Below the pieces are notes generated by a model, which saw only the letters and a list, made by a program, of their open reading frames with translations, was not told the DNA's origin and did no database searches. A DNA stretch of 64,000 bases from Chengkuizengella sediminis (GTDB lineage: Bacteria; Bacillota; Bacilli; Paenibacillales; KCTC-33759): the NCBI RefSeq assembly GCF_010078385.1, contig NZ_SIJC01000003.1:186001-250000 (forward strand), written 5' to 3'. Each line of letters begins with the position of its first letter. Positions within the stretch are counted from its first letter, which is position 1. The position numbers were made by a program, and so were the translations under genes. Positions 37,695 through 47,701 of this stretch are shown piece by piece.

Positions 37695-38108
37695 CTAAAA
37701 ATCAAGATTTTTTACAAAATTAAATATATTATCTAATTCAGTATCTTTATAGTTAGTGGTTATTTCATTGCTTTCAATAGAAATATAATATTCAACATCC
37801 TCTTTTAGTTCAACTGTGTATACAAACACAACATCATTATTTACTTTTTGAGTTAATTTCTTTTTTAATTCCTCAAAGCTTTTGTAAAGCTGCTTGTTTA
37901 CTTCATTCGAAACATGTATATTTAATTCTGAAATGAAATTTACAAATGTCTCGTATGGCTTGTCAGTATTTTTAAATAATTTATTATTCTTTTCTTTATT
38001 AAATATAATAACCGTATAAAAATTCTTTTCTCTTTCACCATCATACTTCAAAAATATTTTAATATTATTATTTTTGAAGTATTGTAGAAATTTCTGATAC
38101 ATCATCAA
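37695..38108 (-). CDS. Candidate immunity protein for the Doc-like RHS toxin
   Basis: Small acidic-basic cytoplasmic protein of 137 residues without signal or membrane segment. I do not recognise the family. The assignment rests on position: it overlaps the 3' end of the giant toxin gene by 41 bases in another frame, is in the same direction, and is followed by a terminator. This is where polymorphic toxins keep their immunity gene. The stretch NKQLYKSFEELKKKLTQKVN predicts a helix in the middle, flanked by beta-strands (FYTVIIFN, VVFVYTVEL, EYYISIES). It does not resemble Phd, the antitoxin of phage P1 Doc. Three ATG codons stand in a row, so the exact start may be 38108, 38105 or 38102. Confidence 0.65.
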   Translation of the reverse strand: MMMYQKFLQYFKNNNIKIFLKYDGEREKNFYTVIIFNKEKNNKLFKNTDKPYETFVNFISELNIHVSNEVNKQLYKSFEELKKKLTQKVNNDVVFVYTVELKEDVEYYISIESNEITTNYKDTELDNIFNFVKNLDF

Positions 38109-41100
38109 TCACTCCATTTGCTATATCATTAATCAAATCCCATTTTTGATTATCTGTTAAAGTACTATTCAAATTAAAATCATTCAATAACATGTTCATG
38201 GTATCCAATGCCGTTCTCTTATTTCCATTTTCAAAGGCATGTTGAGCTACACTTCTAGTAATTGAAGAAACCTGATCCCATGGATTATCATAATATGAAG
38301 CCGAATTAATTATACTTTGTATAGAATTATACGCCTGATTTCCATTAGAATATTTCAAATTTATATTTATTATATCATTTGCTATATCTCCACCATGATC
38401 TATGAGATTCCGAGTCAAACAGTCACATGGAAATACAGCATTAACTGTAGACTTAGTGGTTTGTTTAGTCATAGCACCATATCCACCTGTAAATACGGCA
38501 ACACCAATTTCAGTATATGCCATAAAATATTCTGCGGAATATGGTGAGTTTTTAGATGTTTCATAAAATGTAAAGAATGGATCAGTCGCTCCCAAAGTCC
38601 AATAACCAAGAGCACTTTCAACTGAGGTATGTTGTGCAGCAATATAATCCCATCCGTTACCTAAATAATTACCAACTGAATCCCAGATACCACCATCTGA
38701 GTCAACATAATAGGTTGCTCCACCATCAACTACTTGCTCACTATGTCCTGTAGGGTCAATATATTTCAATGGATTATTACTCACATACGTATACAAATTC
38801 AAGCTAAGGGGGTTATTAATTGTCCCTTCATACGTATCCTCAGTAATAAACCTTCCCATTGTTGGATCATAGTATCTTGCACGTAAATAGATCAATCCAG
38901 ATTCTTCATCATAAATTTCACTTGTATATTGGAATGGATTATCAAAGGTTTTTGTTTCATGACTTGTTTCAGTTAAAACATTACCCCAGATGTCGTAGTC
39001 ATATTCTTTTAAAACATCCTTACTACCATCTGCTGCGATGACTTTAACTACATCACCGTGACCGTTATAGAAGTAATATCCACCTAAACTCGATGTCATG
39101 TCTTCTCTATATAATAACTGATTTCCCCAAATGTTTCTTGCTGTTGGATTTCCTTCCTGGTCTAATTCTTCAATGACATTTCCTTGGAAGTAAATATATC
39201 TTGTAAAGTCACCATCTTGACTTTCTTTAGTTGCACGGAGTCCACCCACATAATATTGATAAGTAGTTACCTCATCATTTTCTTTAAAGGTACTTAATTG
39301 ATTTAATGCATTATACGTATATTCTCTTGGACCTAATGGAAGTTTCATCGTTCCTTCCATTGTTTTACGGTTTCCTTTTTCATCATACGTATAAGTTTGA
39401 ATACCTTCGACTACATCTTCTTGAATAATTCGATTTAAATCATCATATTGATACGTACTGATTTCACCGTTTTGATCCTTAGACACTATATTCCCAAGAC
39501 CATCATAACCAAAAGATTCTGCCCAAGTAATACTTCCAGTATCTTTTTGTTCATGTGAAATGATTTCTCCAAATGGATTGATGTCCGTTTGGAATCCCAT
39601 GGATAATGATTCATAAATGAGTGCTAAAGAAGTTCCATCTGTAGAAATGGTATAGTCATAGTCTCCCATCAATTGACCGTCATAAGAAACGGTTTGAATG
39701 CGACTTAAATTGTCATGCGTATAATCCACTTGTTTTAAATCTGGATAAACTAAGGCATTTAGTCTATCAAAATCATCATAGTTAAAGGTATAGGTGTTCC
39801 CAGCTATTTGTTGTGTGTTTAATCGTTTCCACTCATCATACGTATAGGAAAGGGTTTGCCCTTCACTATTTGAAAGCTCTGTTGGCAATCTTGTTTCTGG
39901 GTCATACGTATAGTCTTCCCATAATACTTCTTGGCCAGTGTTATCTACCACCGTCATATGTTCGACTTCGTTATATGGGCTATACGTATACGTAAACGTT
40001 TGTCCTTTTTTATCTACAAAGGTTTCAATCAGACCTTTGTTATTATACGTATACGTTTCTTGATCATCAGATGGAGAAGTTTCTGTTAATAACCATCCGA
40101 CTTCGTTATATGTTTTCGTAACCTCAGGGTCTGTTTTGTCATTGATATAATATTCCACGACCTGTCCTAGTGGGTTATAAACATACTTATAGGTTTGCCC
40201 GAGGTCATCTTCTAGGAATATTAAGTTCCCTGTTCCATCATAACCGTATTGATTCGTTTGTGTTTTTCCTTCAGAAGTGACGGATGTTTCTAGTAATTGA
40301 CCTAAAGATGAATATTGATTTGTTGTGATTCTTTCTTTATCTCCATTCATATCACGTTCAACAAACTTTACGAGATTTCCACTGACGTCATAGTATGAGA
40401 TTTCTTCTTTTCCATTTGGATAAACTACTTTCGTTGTTTGTTGTAGGGTGTATTTTCCATCAGCACCTTGAACCGTGTTTGCATAATAAAATCTTGTAAT
40501 GTTCCCTTCAGCATCTTCTATACTCATGACACGGTTTAAGTTATCATACGTGTAATTTGTTCCTAATGCACTATTTCCATAAGGTTTAGTTGCATCTGTA
40601 ATGATGCCATCACTAGACTCAATTTCATTGATAACTTTTGATACTTCATTTACATTTCTGACTTGTTTTACATTTAAACCAAATGGAGTGTAAAAGCTAT
40701 CGATTTGCTCACCATCTGGTGTATTCACTGTTACTTTTCTTTCATTGTCAACGTAACCTACAGTTGTGGTTCGAATGTCTCCACCAAATGGTACTTGACG
40801 ATACGTTTTAATGCGATCTAAGTAGTCATAGTCATATTCGACTTCACTTGTATCTGGATAGATGATTTCCTTGATGGTTCCGTCAATATTGTAATCATAT
40901 TGAATGGTTAAAGATATCGGACTCAGACCTTCTTCAAGAGTAACTCTTGTAGTTTCAGTTTGTAACTTTGCATCATCAGTGTACGTAAAGTCTTTTTCCG
41001 TTATCAATTGTTCCACGTCAAATTGATCTCCAGAGACATAGATATCCATAGAAGTTAACAATTCTTTACCATCATATTGAACATCTGTTTTAAAAACATC

Positions 41101-44100
41101 GTTTTTTTGAAGCGATGGCTCGTATGGATCTTGATAAATGTATGTTTCAGTAGTGAAATCTGGCATATAATCATTATAGTTAACTTGCTTTAAATAAGTT
41201 GTTAGACCATCTACTGAATTCACCGTTAAATTTGAAAGTTGATGGAAATTGGCATCATCATATTCATATTCAGTTGTATTTCCTAAAGGATCAATTTCTG
41301 TTATTACTTCTCCATAAGTATCATATTCTAAAGTACTTGTCTGCTTATTGATCTGATCAGAAGATACAGGAAGCATCGGAAATTGGTTGTTTTTTTGTAT
41401 CCGTGGGAATAAGAATTTATGACCACTATCCTGATTATTTTCTACTACATCCCAATAATCTGGTATATGATCAGAATATTGATGGATTTTTGATGGTCTG
41501 AAGTAACCATCTTCATACTCATAAGCAGTTACAATATCAGAGTTTGAATAATAGTTGTTTCCATTCTCAGAAAATAATAATTCACTTTCTTTCAAATCTC
41601 TAACCCATGAGAATTCTAACAAAAATCTTTTTCCATGATTTCCATAATGATAAAAAGTGGTTTCCCCAGTTGAATCCTGAACATTCTTGATCGTTTGTTT
41701 ATCTCCGAAACGTGAAGTGTATCCTTGAATTCTATCATTGTCGTATCGATCAAATTTCCAATATTCCTTAAAGTTATATCCATGGTCCATATGTTCATTA
41801 GAGTAAGTTTCATAAGTCACTTTCGATTGCGCATCTTCTTCATATGAATACAACACTCGATTCACGGCATGGAAAGAAATATGTTGTAATCCAAACTCAT
41901 CTAAAAATAATTGTGTCGTATTTCTAAGCTCCTCAGCAATTCCAACTTCATCATAACCATCATATTCAACTGACCAAAGAGGATTATACTTATCATAAAC
42001 AAATTGAAGAGTAGTTCCGTTATTAAAATTTATATTTTTTAATAATAAGTATGGAAGTTCTGCAAAATCATATAGTTGTGCGTCATAAATGTCTGCGAGT
42101 TCATAAGTTTCACCATCTTCTCCCCAGTAGGCTAACCACTCACCATATTCATCATTTTCATCTCTAGATAAAGGTCTACCACTACTTGAAGAATTATATC
42201 CATACCCATCCGCAGGAAGTATTAAGTTAAAGTCTGCCATTGTACTTGAATCGATGGCGTAGTAATCATACTCCTCTAAAACATTGCCACTTCCATCTTT
42301 GACTGTGTCAAGTTGCCAAAAAGAAATGCTTTCTGTTGTTAAATCATTAGGATGATCATCATTTGTTTTTTCCTTATAAGTAATTGTTTTTGTTCTTTTA
42401 GTCGTTTCATAATTAATTTCTTGAATAATGCTCCCTGTACTATCCATAGCTTCGATTTTGGAAATAACAAGATCAGCGTCTCTATAAATCTTGACTGTTC
42501 TATCAAGGGAATCTGTAATGATGATGTCATTATCAATGTATTCATAGTCTACAATCATATTATTAATGTGACTATATTTCTGAATAATTCGTCCCTGATC
42601 ATCAAAATCGTACAAGGTATTTCCAATACCCAAAGTATATACTTCTATATCAAAACCTAACATATTATCGATGTAATTATCAGGGCCATTCTCAAAATCG
42701 AATTTCTGCCTATACCCATTCGCTCTTACTTCTAGAGAAACTTCATTCACATATGGGTAGTCTACTAATTCCATCTTTGGAGAACCATTGATATCGGTTA
42801 AATGAAACTCATATGAACTACCATCATCTACTGTGAAAACCATTTTAAATGAAGGTTCATCAGAGTCAAACACATAGCTGCTTTCATATATTTCCTTACC
42901 ATCACTATCCGTTGTCAAATAATCAATATCATGAACGATCTTACCTTCAATATCGCGATCGATTTCTATATAAGGTAAGTTCAAGCTCCAGCCATTAGCA
43001 ATAAATCCATTTTTCACTTCTTCTGAATCAAAAGGAATCGAATAGTTCCCACTACTTTTTGCTTCTGGCTTCATTAATTTACTATCTAAAGAGTTATATT
43101 GCCTTTTTAATACAAAATCAAAACCATTTTTCCCAGCTAAATAAATATCTGCTACACTTCTATTTGCTGTTCGGTATAACGAATCAACATATTGATCAGA
43201 TTTAATATCATAATTATAGGTGCTGTTAAATTCAGTGAAAGTATACTCTTCTAAAGCAGATATAGACATCATTTCATTTAAATCAGCTACTCTATTCATG
43301 TTTAATTTCTTTTCTTGAGATGTGTTTAACTCTTCAATGTATGCTTCCCGATCTAAATCGAGTCTATATTGAGTAATAGCTGTTGGAAGTAATTCTTCTA
43401 ACAACTCATAATCTTCTAAACTCAAATCAGAAATTCTTGCATTAACTAGTTCTGTATCCAATTCAATGAATTGAACTAAATCTTCATCATCTAACTGATC
43501 CATATATGATGGATCAAAATAAGCAGCAATCAGTAATAAATCTCTATTCAATTGAGGAACTTTTACATTCTCTTTTGAAGGAATTCCATTTGTTTCTTTT
43601 TTAGAATCAATATCTGTTGAGTCTTCTAAATCAATCGTTTCATCTATAGGCTGTTCTTCCGTCGTTTCTTCTGTTTCAGTAGTTTCTTCTTCAACCTTTT
43701 CATCGTTTTCAGTTATATCGTTTTCTACTAAATCTAATGCCTTAACTACATTGATTAATCCAAATCCATATTGAAGGTTATCCCCTAAAGGAGTAGCCGA
43801 ACTATATATAGTATTTTTTACTTGCTCAGAAGTCAGCTTTTTATCGTTTGACCAAATCAATGCTGCAGCACCGGTCACATGAGGAACTGCCATAGATGTC
43901 CCAGTCATTTCCCCATATTCTTCATCATTTAAAGTACTTAATATCCCTGTCCCTGGTGCTACTAAATCAAGTTCTTCCCCAGTACTAGAAAAACTTGCTC
44001 TCTCTAAGTTATCATTTACTGTACCTACTGAAATGACTTCTGGAAATTGTGCTGGGTACGTTAATGTTTGTTCTCCTTCACCACCATTCCCAGCAGAAGC

Positions 44101-44886
44101 AATGACTAATATCCCTTCTTCAGTTGCTTCTTGAATGGTTTGATGAAGAGCTTGACTATAAGCATCTCCACCAAAACTCATAGAAATAATATTCATTTTG
44201 TTATCTATTGCCCATTGAATCCCTTCAATAACCTGTGAGTAAGAACCATTTCCATTTTCATTAAGCACTTTAACAGCATAAAGATCAGCTTTAGGAGCTA
44301 CCCCAACTACCCCAACACTATTATTGAGCGCAGCTACGGTTCCAGCTACATGGGTACCATGTCCATGATCATCTTCATCAAAAGATAGCCCTTCTACAAA
44401 GGAAACTCCACCTTTTACTTTTAAGTCTGAATGGTTAGCAATTCCTGTATCTAGGATTGCAATATTGATGTTTTTACCTTCGAAATTATTCTCATGCGCA
44501 AGATCACTACCAATAGCTTCAATTCCCCAAGGAATCAACTGTTTATTTTCGTCTACATCTTTCTTTTTATGCTTATCTACAGAAGCAACTTCTACCAAAG
44601 CATTCTCTTCCACAAATAACACTTCATCATCACTGGCTACTTTTAGTAACTCTGATTCGGTCAACTCAGCCACAATGAAGTCTTTCTTTTTCATTTTTAT
44701 TTTTTTAACCTTTTTATCTTTAAGCTTCTTTTCTTTAAATTCATCTGCTGATGCTTCTTCATTTAACCCTATTAAATAAGAAGTAACTTCATCATTTTCT
44801 AGTAATTCACTCGGTTTTGCATATGCTAGATTTGAAAATATCATAGTAAAGATACAAATAAGAACTATTATTTTATTAGATTTCAC
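38068..44886 (-). CDS. Polymorphic toxin: subtilase, RHS/YD repeats and Doc/Fic-like C-terminal toxin
   Basis: Giant exported protein of about 2,272 residues, numbered from the GTG at 44886, seven bases after GGAGG. Signal peptide to about residue 23. I9-like propeptide to about 110. S8 subtilase at about 120-375 with D146, H176, S331 and N267 intact. An acidic E/T-rich linker follows, then a long beta-rich region and many YD repeats. The RHS core ends RARYYDPTMGRFITEDTYEG ... SLNLYTYVSNNPLKYIDPTG, the usual boundary before a variable toxin. The last 190 or so residues are the toxin. They contain HAFENGNKRTA (about 2216-2226), the Doc form HxFx[DN]GNKR of the Fic motif. Doc phosphorylates EF-Tu and stops translation; that activity here is inferred. 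The start overlaps no other gene and the RCC1 gene lies 48 bases upstream. Confidence 0.9.
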   Translation of the reverse strand: MKSNKIIVLICIFTMIFSNLAYAKPSELLENDEVTSYLIGLNEEASADEFKEKKLKDKKVKKIKMKKKDFIVAELTESELLKVASDDEVLFVEENALVEVASVDKHKKKDVDENKQLIPWGIEAIGSDLAHENNFEGKNINIAILDTGIANHSDLKVKGGVSFVEGLSFDEDDHGHGTHVAGTVAALNNSVGVVGVAPKADLYAVKVLNENGNGSYSQVIEGIQWAIDNKMNIISMSFGGDAYSQALHQTIQEATEEGILVIASAGNGGEGEQTLTYPAQFPEVISVGTVNDNLERASFSSTGEELDLVAPGTGILSTLNDEEYGEMTGTSMAVPHVTGAAALIWSNDKKLTSEQVKNTIYSSATPLGDNLQYGFGLINVVKALDLVENDITENDEKVEEETTETEETTEEQPIDETIDLEDSTDIDSKKETNGIPSKENVKVPQLNRDLLLIAAYFDPSYMDQLDDEDLVQFIELDTELVNARISDLSLEDYELLEELLPTAITQYRLDLDREAYIEELNTSQEKKLNMNRVADLNEMMSISALEEYTFTEFNSTYNYDIKSDQYVDSLYRTANRSVADIYLAGKNGFDFVLKRQYNSLDSKLMKPEAKSSGNYSIPFDSEEVKNGFIANGWSLNLPYIEIDRDIEGKIVHDIDYLTTDSDGKEIYESSYVFDSDEPSFKMVFTVDDGSSYEFHLTDINGSPKMELVDYPYVNEVSLEVRANGYRQKFDFENGPDNYIDNMLGFDIEVYTLGIGNTLYDFDDQGRIIQKYSHINNMIVDYEYIDNDIIITDSLDRTVKIYRDADLVISKIEAMDSTGSIIQEINYETTKRTKTITYKEKTNDDHPNDLTTESISFWQLDTVKDGSGNVLEEYDYYAIDSSTMADFNLILPADGYGYNSSSSGRPLSRDENDEYGEWLAYWGEDGETYELADIYDAQLYDFAELPYLLLKNINFNNGTTLQFVYDKYNPLWSVEYDGYDEVGIAEELRNTTQLFLDEFGLQHISFHAVNRVLYSYEEDAQSKVTYETYSNEHMDHGYNFKEYWKFDRYDNDRIQGYTSRFGDKQTIKNVQDSTGETTFYHYGNHGKRFLLEFSWVRDLKESELLFSENGNNYYSNSDIVTAYEYEDGYFRPSKIHQYSDHIPDYWDVVENNQDSGHKFLFPRIQKNNQFPMLPVSSDQINKQTSTLEYDTYGEVITEIDPLGNTTEYEYDDANFHQLSNLTVNSVDGLTTYLKQVNYNDYMPDFTTETYIYQDPYEPSLQKNDVFKTDVQYDGKELLTSMDIYVSGDQFDVEQLITEKDFTYTDDAKLQTETTRVTLEEGLSPISLTIQYDYNIDGTIKEIIYPDTSEVEYDYDYLDRIKTYRQVPFGGDIRTTTVGYVDNERKVTVNTPDGEQIDSFYTPFGLNVKQVRNVNEVSKVINEIESSDGIITDATKPYGNSALGTNYTYDNLNRVMSIEDAEGNITRFYYANTVQGADGKYTLQQTTKVVYPNGKEEISYYDVSGNLVKFVERDMNGDKERITTNQYSSLGQLLETSVTSEGKTQTNQYGYDGTGNLIFLEDDLGQTYKYVYNPLGQVVEYYINDKTDPEVTKTYNEVGWLLTETSPSDDQETYTYNNKGLIETFVDKKGQTFTYTYSPYNEVEHMTVVDNTGQEVLWEDYTYDPETRLPTELSNSEGQTLSYTYDEWKRLNTQQIAGNTYTFNYDDFDRLNALVYPDLKQVDYTHDNLSRIQTVSYDGQLMGDYDYTISTDGTSLALIYESLSMGFQTDINPFGEIISHEQKDTGSITWAESFGYDGLGNIVSKDQNGEISTYQYDDLNRIIQEDVVEGIQTYTYDEKGNRKTMEGTMKLPLGPREYTYNALNQLSTFKENDEVTTYQYYVGGLRATKESQDGDFTRYIYFQGNVIEELDQEGNPTARNIWGNQLLYREDMTSSLGGYYFYNGHGDVVKVIAADGSKDVLKEYDYDIWGNVLTETSHETKTFDNPFQYTSEIYDEESGLIYLRARYYDPTMGRFITEDTYEGTINNPLSLNLYTYVSNNPLKYIDPTGHSEQVVDGGATYYVDSDGGIWDSVGNYLGNGWDYIAAQHTSVESALGYWTLGATDPFFTFYETSKNSPYSAEYFMAYTEIGVAVFTGGYGAMTKQTTKSTVNAVFPCDCLTRNLIDHGGDIANDIININLKYSNGNQAYNSIQSIINSASYYDNPWDQVSSITRSVAQHAFENGNKRTALDTMNMLLNDFNLNSTLTDNQKWDLINDIANGVIDDVSEISTILQK

Positions 44887-44934
44887 ACTGTTGCCTCCTA
44901 TATTTAAATCATACAAAAAATTATTATTAATCGC

Positions 44935-47364
44935 TTATTCTTGAATGTAACTTCTTTTTAGATTTCCATTTTGATCATATTCATATTGAATCGTTTGACC
45001 ATTAGGAAGGATAACAGATGTAAGTTTACCATCATTATTATATTCATATATGTAATCTCCAAAAAGTGGTTCTGGAACTATCGATATTTCAACTGAGTTT
45101 TCACTTTCACCAAGATTATTTACTGCAGAAACTACATAATAATATGTGGTTCCATTAATAACTCCTTTATCAGTATAATTCGTGGATGTTATCCCACTTG
45201 CAATCACTGTGTATGGTCCAGTTGGGTTCTCAGAACGTTTTAAAGTGTAGCTATTTGCTCCTGTAGAAGGATTCCAGCTAATGTTCACAGCACCATCACC
45301 AGAAATTGATGTCACATTGGTTGGAACTGGAGGAAGTAATGTAGGATCTACTAGCATGATACTTACTTCATTTGAGTCTTCGCTTTCTCCCCCTGCATTG
45401 ACTGCACTCACTACATAATAATAAGGTATAGCGTTTGATACATTTGTATCTATATAACTAGTTTCTGTACTATTTGCAATGATAGAATATGGGCCGTTCT
45501 CATTAGTAGAACGTTTAATGTTATAGCTAACCGCATCTACTACTTCGTCCCAAGAAATTTCTATCTGTGAAACAGTTGAAGTGGTATTCAAATGATTAGG
45601 TTGTTGCGGAACTAAAATTTTCATTTTATCCCATCCGGATAATCCTTTTATATGGTTATATTCATCAAAACCTACAACTACTACTGTACCATCACTTTTC
45701 AAGCCTAAAGTATGATAAGTTCCTGCCGATACCTTTACAATATCTGTCCAGCCTTCAACTCCCAATTGTCCATAACTATTATCTCCTACGGCTACTACTG
45801 TACCATTACTTTTTAAACCTACTGTATGCTCATATCCTGCAACTACTTGTACTACATCTGTCCAACCTGAGACATCTAATTGTCCATCTCCATTATTTCC
45901 TACTCCCAATACGTTTCCATCTTTTTTTAAACCTACAGTATGATAATACCCTGCTGATATTTCATCTATGTTTGTCCATCCACTAACATCCAGTTGATTA
46001 TAGTTATTTCCCCCTACTGCCTCGACTGTACCATCATTTTTCAAACCTACCGTATGAGTAAACCCTGCAGCAACTTGAGTGATATTTGTCCAATTTAATA
46101 CATTCATTTGTCCAAAAGCATCTTTACCTGCAGCTACTACTTTGCCATCACTCTTTACACCAACTGTATGGTAATATGCCGTACTTATTGCAGTAATATC
46201 TGTCCAACCCTCAACTTGCAATTGACCATCACTATTACTTCCTGCACCGACTACAGTACCATCACTTTTCAATCCCACTGTTTGATATTCAGCTGTAGTA
46301 ATTTCTATAATATTCGTCCATGCGTTTGCATCCAATTGACCACCACTATCACCTGCAGCCACAACGCTTCCATCTTTTTTTATACCAAAAGAATGGTTGT
46401 ATCCTGCAATAACTTCATCAACATTTGCCCAATCTATTGCTCCTGAAATTTGTCCATTATCATTTCTACCTGCAACTACTACACTTCCATCTTTTTTTAT
46501 ACCTATCACATGAAAGGTTCCTGCTGAAATGTCTACAACACCTGTCCAATCACTTATAGCTAATTGACCATGAGCATTATATCCTACAGCTACTAAGCTT
46601 CCATTACTTTTTAGACCTATAGTTTGATACTTTCCAGCAGATATTTCTATGATATCTGTCCAGCCTGATACATCTAACTCACTATAATTATTTCGTCCTA
46701 CGGCCACTAGACTTCCATCACTTTTCAATCCCACGGTATGAAAGCGTCCTGCCGACACTTCAATAATGTCATTCCATCCACTTACCTCCAATTGCCCATA
46801 AGAGTTATCTCCTATTGCTACGACACTTCCATCACTCTTTAAACCTAATGTGTAATCATATCCAGCAACTACTTGGATAATGTCTGTCCAACCTGATACA
46901 TCTAATTGTCCATCTCCATTATCTCCTACGGCCACTACAGTACCATCATTTTTCAAACCTACAGTATGATATCTACCTGCAACCACTTGGACAATATTTC
47001 TCCAATCAGAAACATCTAACTGACCATAATTATCCCGTCCTACGGCCACTACACTTCCATCACTATTCAGACCTACAGTGTGATATTGGCCTGCTGCTAC
47101 ATCTACAACATTTCTCCAACCAGAAACATTTAATTGTCCATAATCGTTCCTTCCTGAAGCCACTACACTCCCATCATTTCTCAAACCTACTGTATGATCA
47201 CTAAATACACTAATTCTTGTTTTTTTAACATTTTCTTGAGTCAATAATAGAGATGATATAGTCACTTGATTTAAATCTAATGATCCAGACTCCTCTGCGA
47301 TTACTATAGTTGTAAATACGAATAGACATATACAGAGTGTTGCTAGTAATTTTTTGTTAAACAA
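44935..47364 (-). CDS. Exported protein with 14 RCC1-like repeats, two FN3 domains and a terminal YD repeat
   Basis: Secreted protein of 809 residues. Signal peptide at the N-terminus (LLATLCICLFVFTTIVIAEE). Residues from about 50 to 590 are 14 tandem repeats of about 38 residues of the RCC1 type, each like VAAGQYHTVGLNSDGSVVAV followed by GxxxxGQLDVSGW. Fourteen units could form two seven-bladed propellers. Two fibronectin type III domains follow (about 597-690 and 695-780), and the last 35 residues are one YD-type repeat (LPNGQTIQYEYDQNGNLKRS). TTG start at 47364, seven bases after AGGAGG. It is the first gene of the RHS toxin operon, so it may help the toxin attach to the wall or a target cell. 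That role is inferred. Confidence 0.88.
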   Translation of the reverse strand: MFNKKLLATLCICLFVFTTIVIAEESGSLDLNQVTISSLLLTQENVKKTRISVFSDHTVGLRNDGSVVASGRNDYGQLNVSGWRNVVDVAAGQYHTVGLNSDGSVVAVGRDNYGQLDVSDWRNIVQVVAGRYHTVGLKNDGTVVAVGDNGDGQLDVSGWTDIIQVVAGYDYTLGLKSDGSVVAIGDNSYGQLEVSGWNDIIEVSAGRFHTVGLKSDGSLVAVGRNNYSELDVSGWTDIIEISAGKYQTIGLKSNGSLVAVGYNAHGQLAISDWTGVVDISAGTFHVIGIKKDGSVVVAGRNDNGQISGAIDWANVDEVIAGYNHSFGIKKDGSVVAAGDSGGQLDANAWTNIIEITTAEYQTVGLKSDGTVVGAGSNSDGQLQVEGWTDITAISTAYYHTVGVKSDGKVVAAGKDAFGQMNVLNWTNITQVAAGFTHTVGLKNDGTVEAVGGNNYNQLDVSGWTNIDEISAGYYHTVGLKKDGNVLGVGNNGDGQLDVSGWTDVVQVVAGYEHTVGLKSNGTVVAVGDNSYGQLGVEGWTDIVKVSAGTYHTLGLKSDGTVVVVGFDEYNHIKGLSGWDKMKILVPQQPNHLNTTSTVSQIEISWDEVVDAVSYNIKRSTNENGPYSIIANSTETSYIDTNVSNAIPYYYVVSAVNAGGESEDSNEVSIMLVDPTLLPPVPTNVTSISGDGAVNISWNPSTGANSYTLKRSENPTGPYTVIASGITSTNYTDKGVINGTTYYYVVSAVNNLGESENSVEISIVPEPLFGDYIYEYNNDGKLTSVILPNGQTIQYEYDQNGNLKRSYIQE

Positions 47365-47701
47365 TATAATTCCTCCTATAAAATATAAGTCTTAATTTAC
47401 AATGTACTCTCCTGCGGTCTATTCCCCCCTTATTTTAATATGCATTCTCTAATTTATTTGACATAATTCCAAATAAGCAGAATTCATCTATCCATTTTTA
47501 CAAGATAATGTAAATTCATATTTATCCATTTCATTCAATTACTTTCAAGTTTTTTAATTATGAAAAACCCCGAACGTAATGAACCACTCGTTTGAGGCTT
47601 CCTCATTAAAATTCTTTAAAAATTGACCAAATAACATTCCTAGATAGAATCATTTACTTAAGAATGAATGTATCAGATTGGAAATAAGGATAAAAATCAA
47701 T
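47365..47701. other. Gap of 337 bases upstream of the RCC1 gene
   Basis: No gene. Next to the RCC1 gene lies AGGAGGAATTATA, its ribosome binding site. The rest is AT-rich; there is no clear promoter that I would defend. A GC-richer patch at about 47565-47610 (CCCCGAACGTAATGAACC) does not form a convincing hairpin. Confidence 0.5.

Noticed and set aside
39100..41300. Repeated short motifs in the giant gene, possible tandem DNA repeats
   Set aside because: They encode YD repeats of the RHS shell and vary as protein repeats do.
45600..47200. Regular DNA repeats that could suggest a CRISPR array or satellite
   Set aside because: They are codons of the RCC1-type protein repeats, with a period of about 114 bases and ordinary codon variation, in one open frame.
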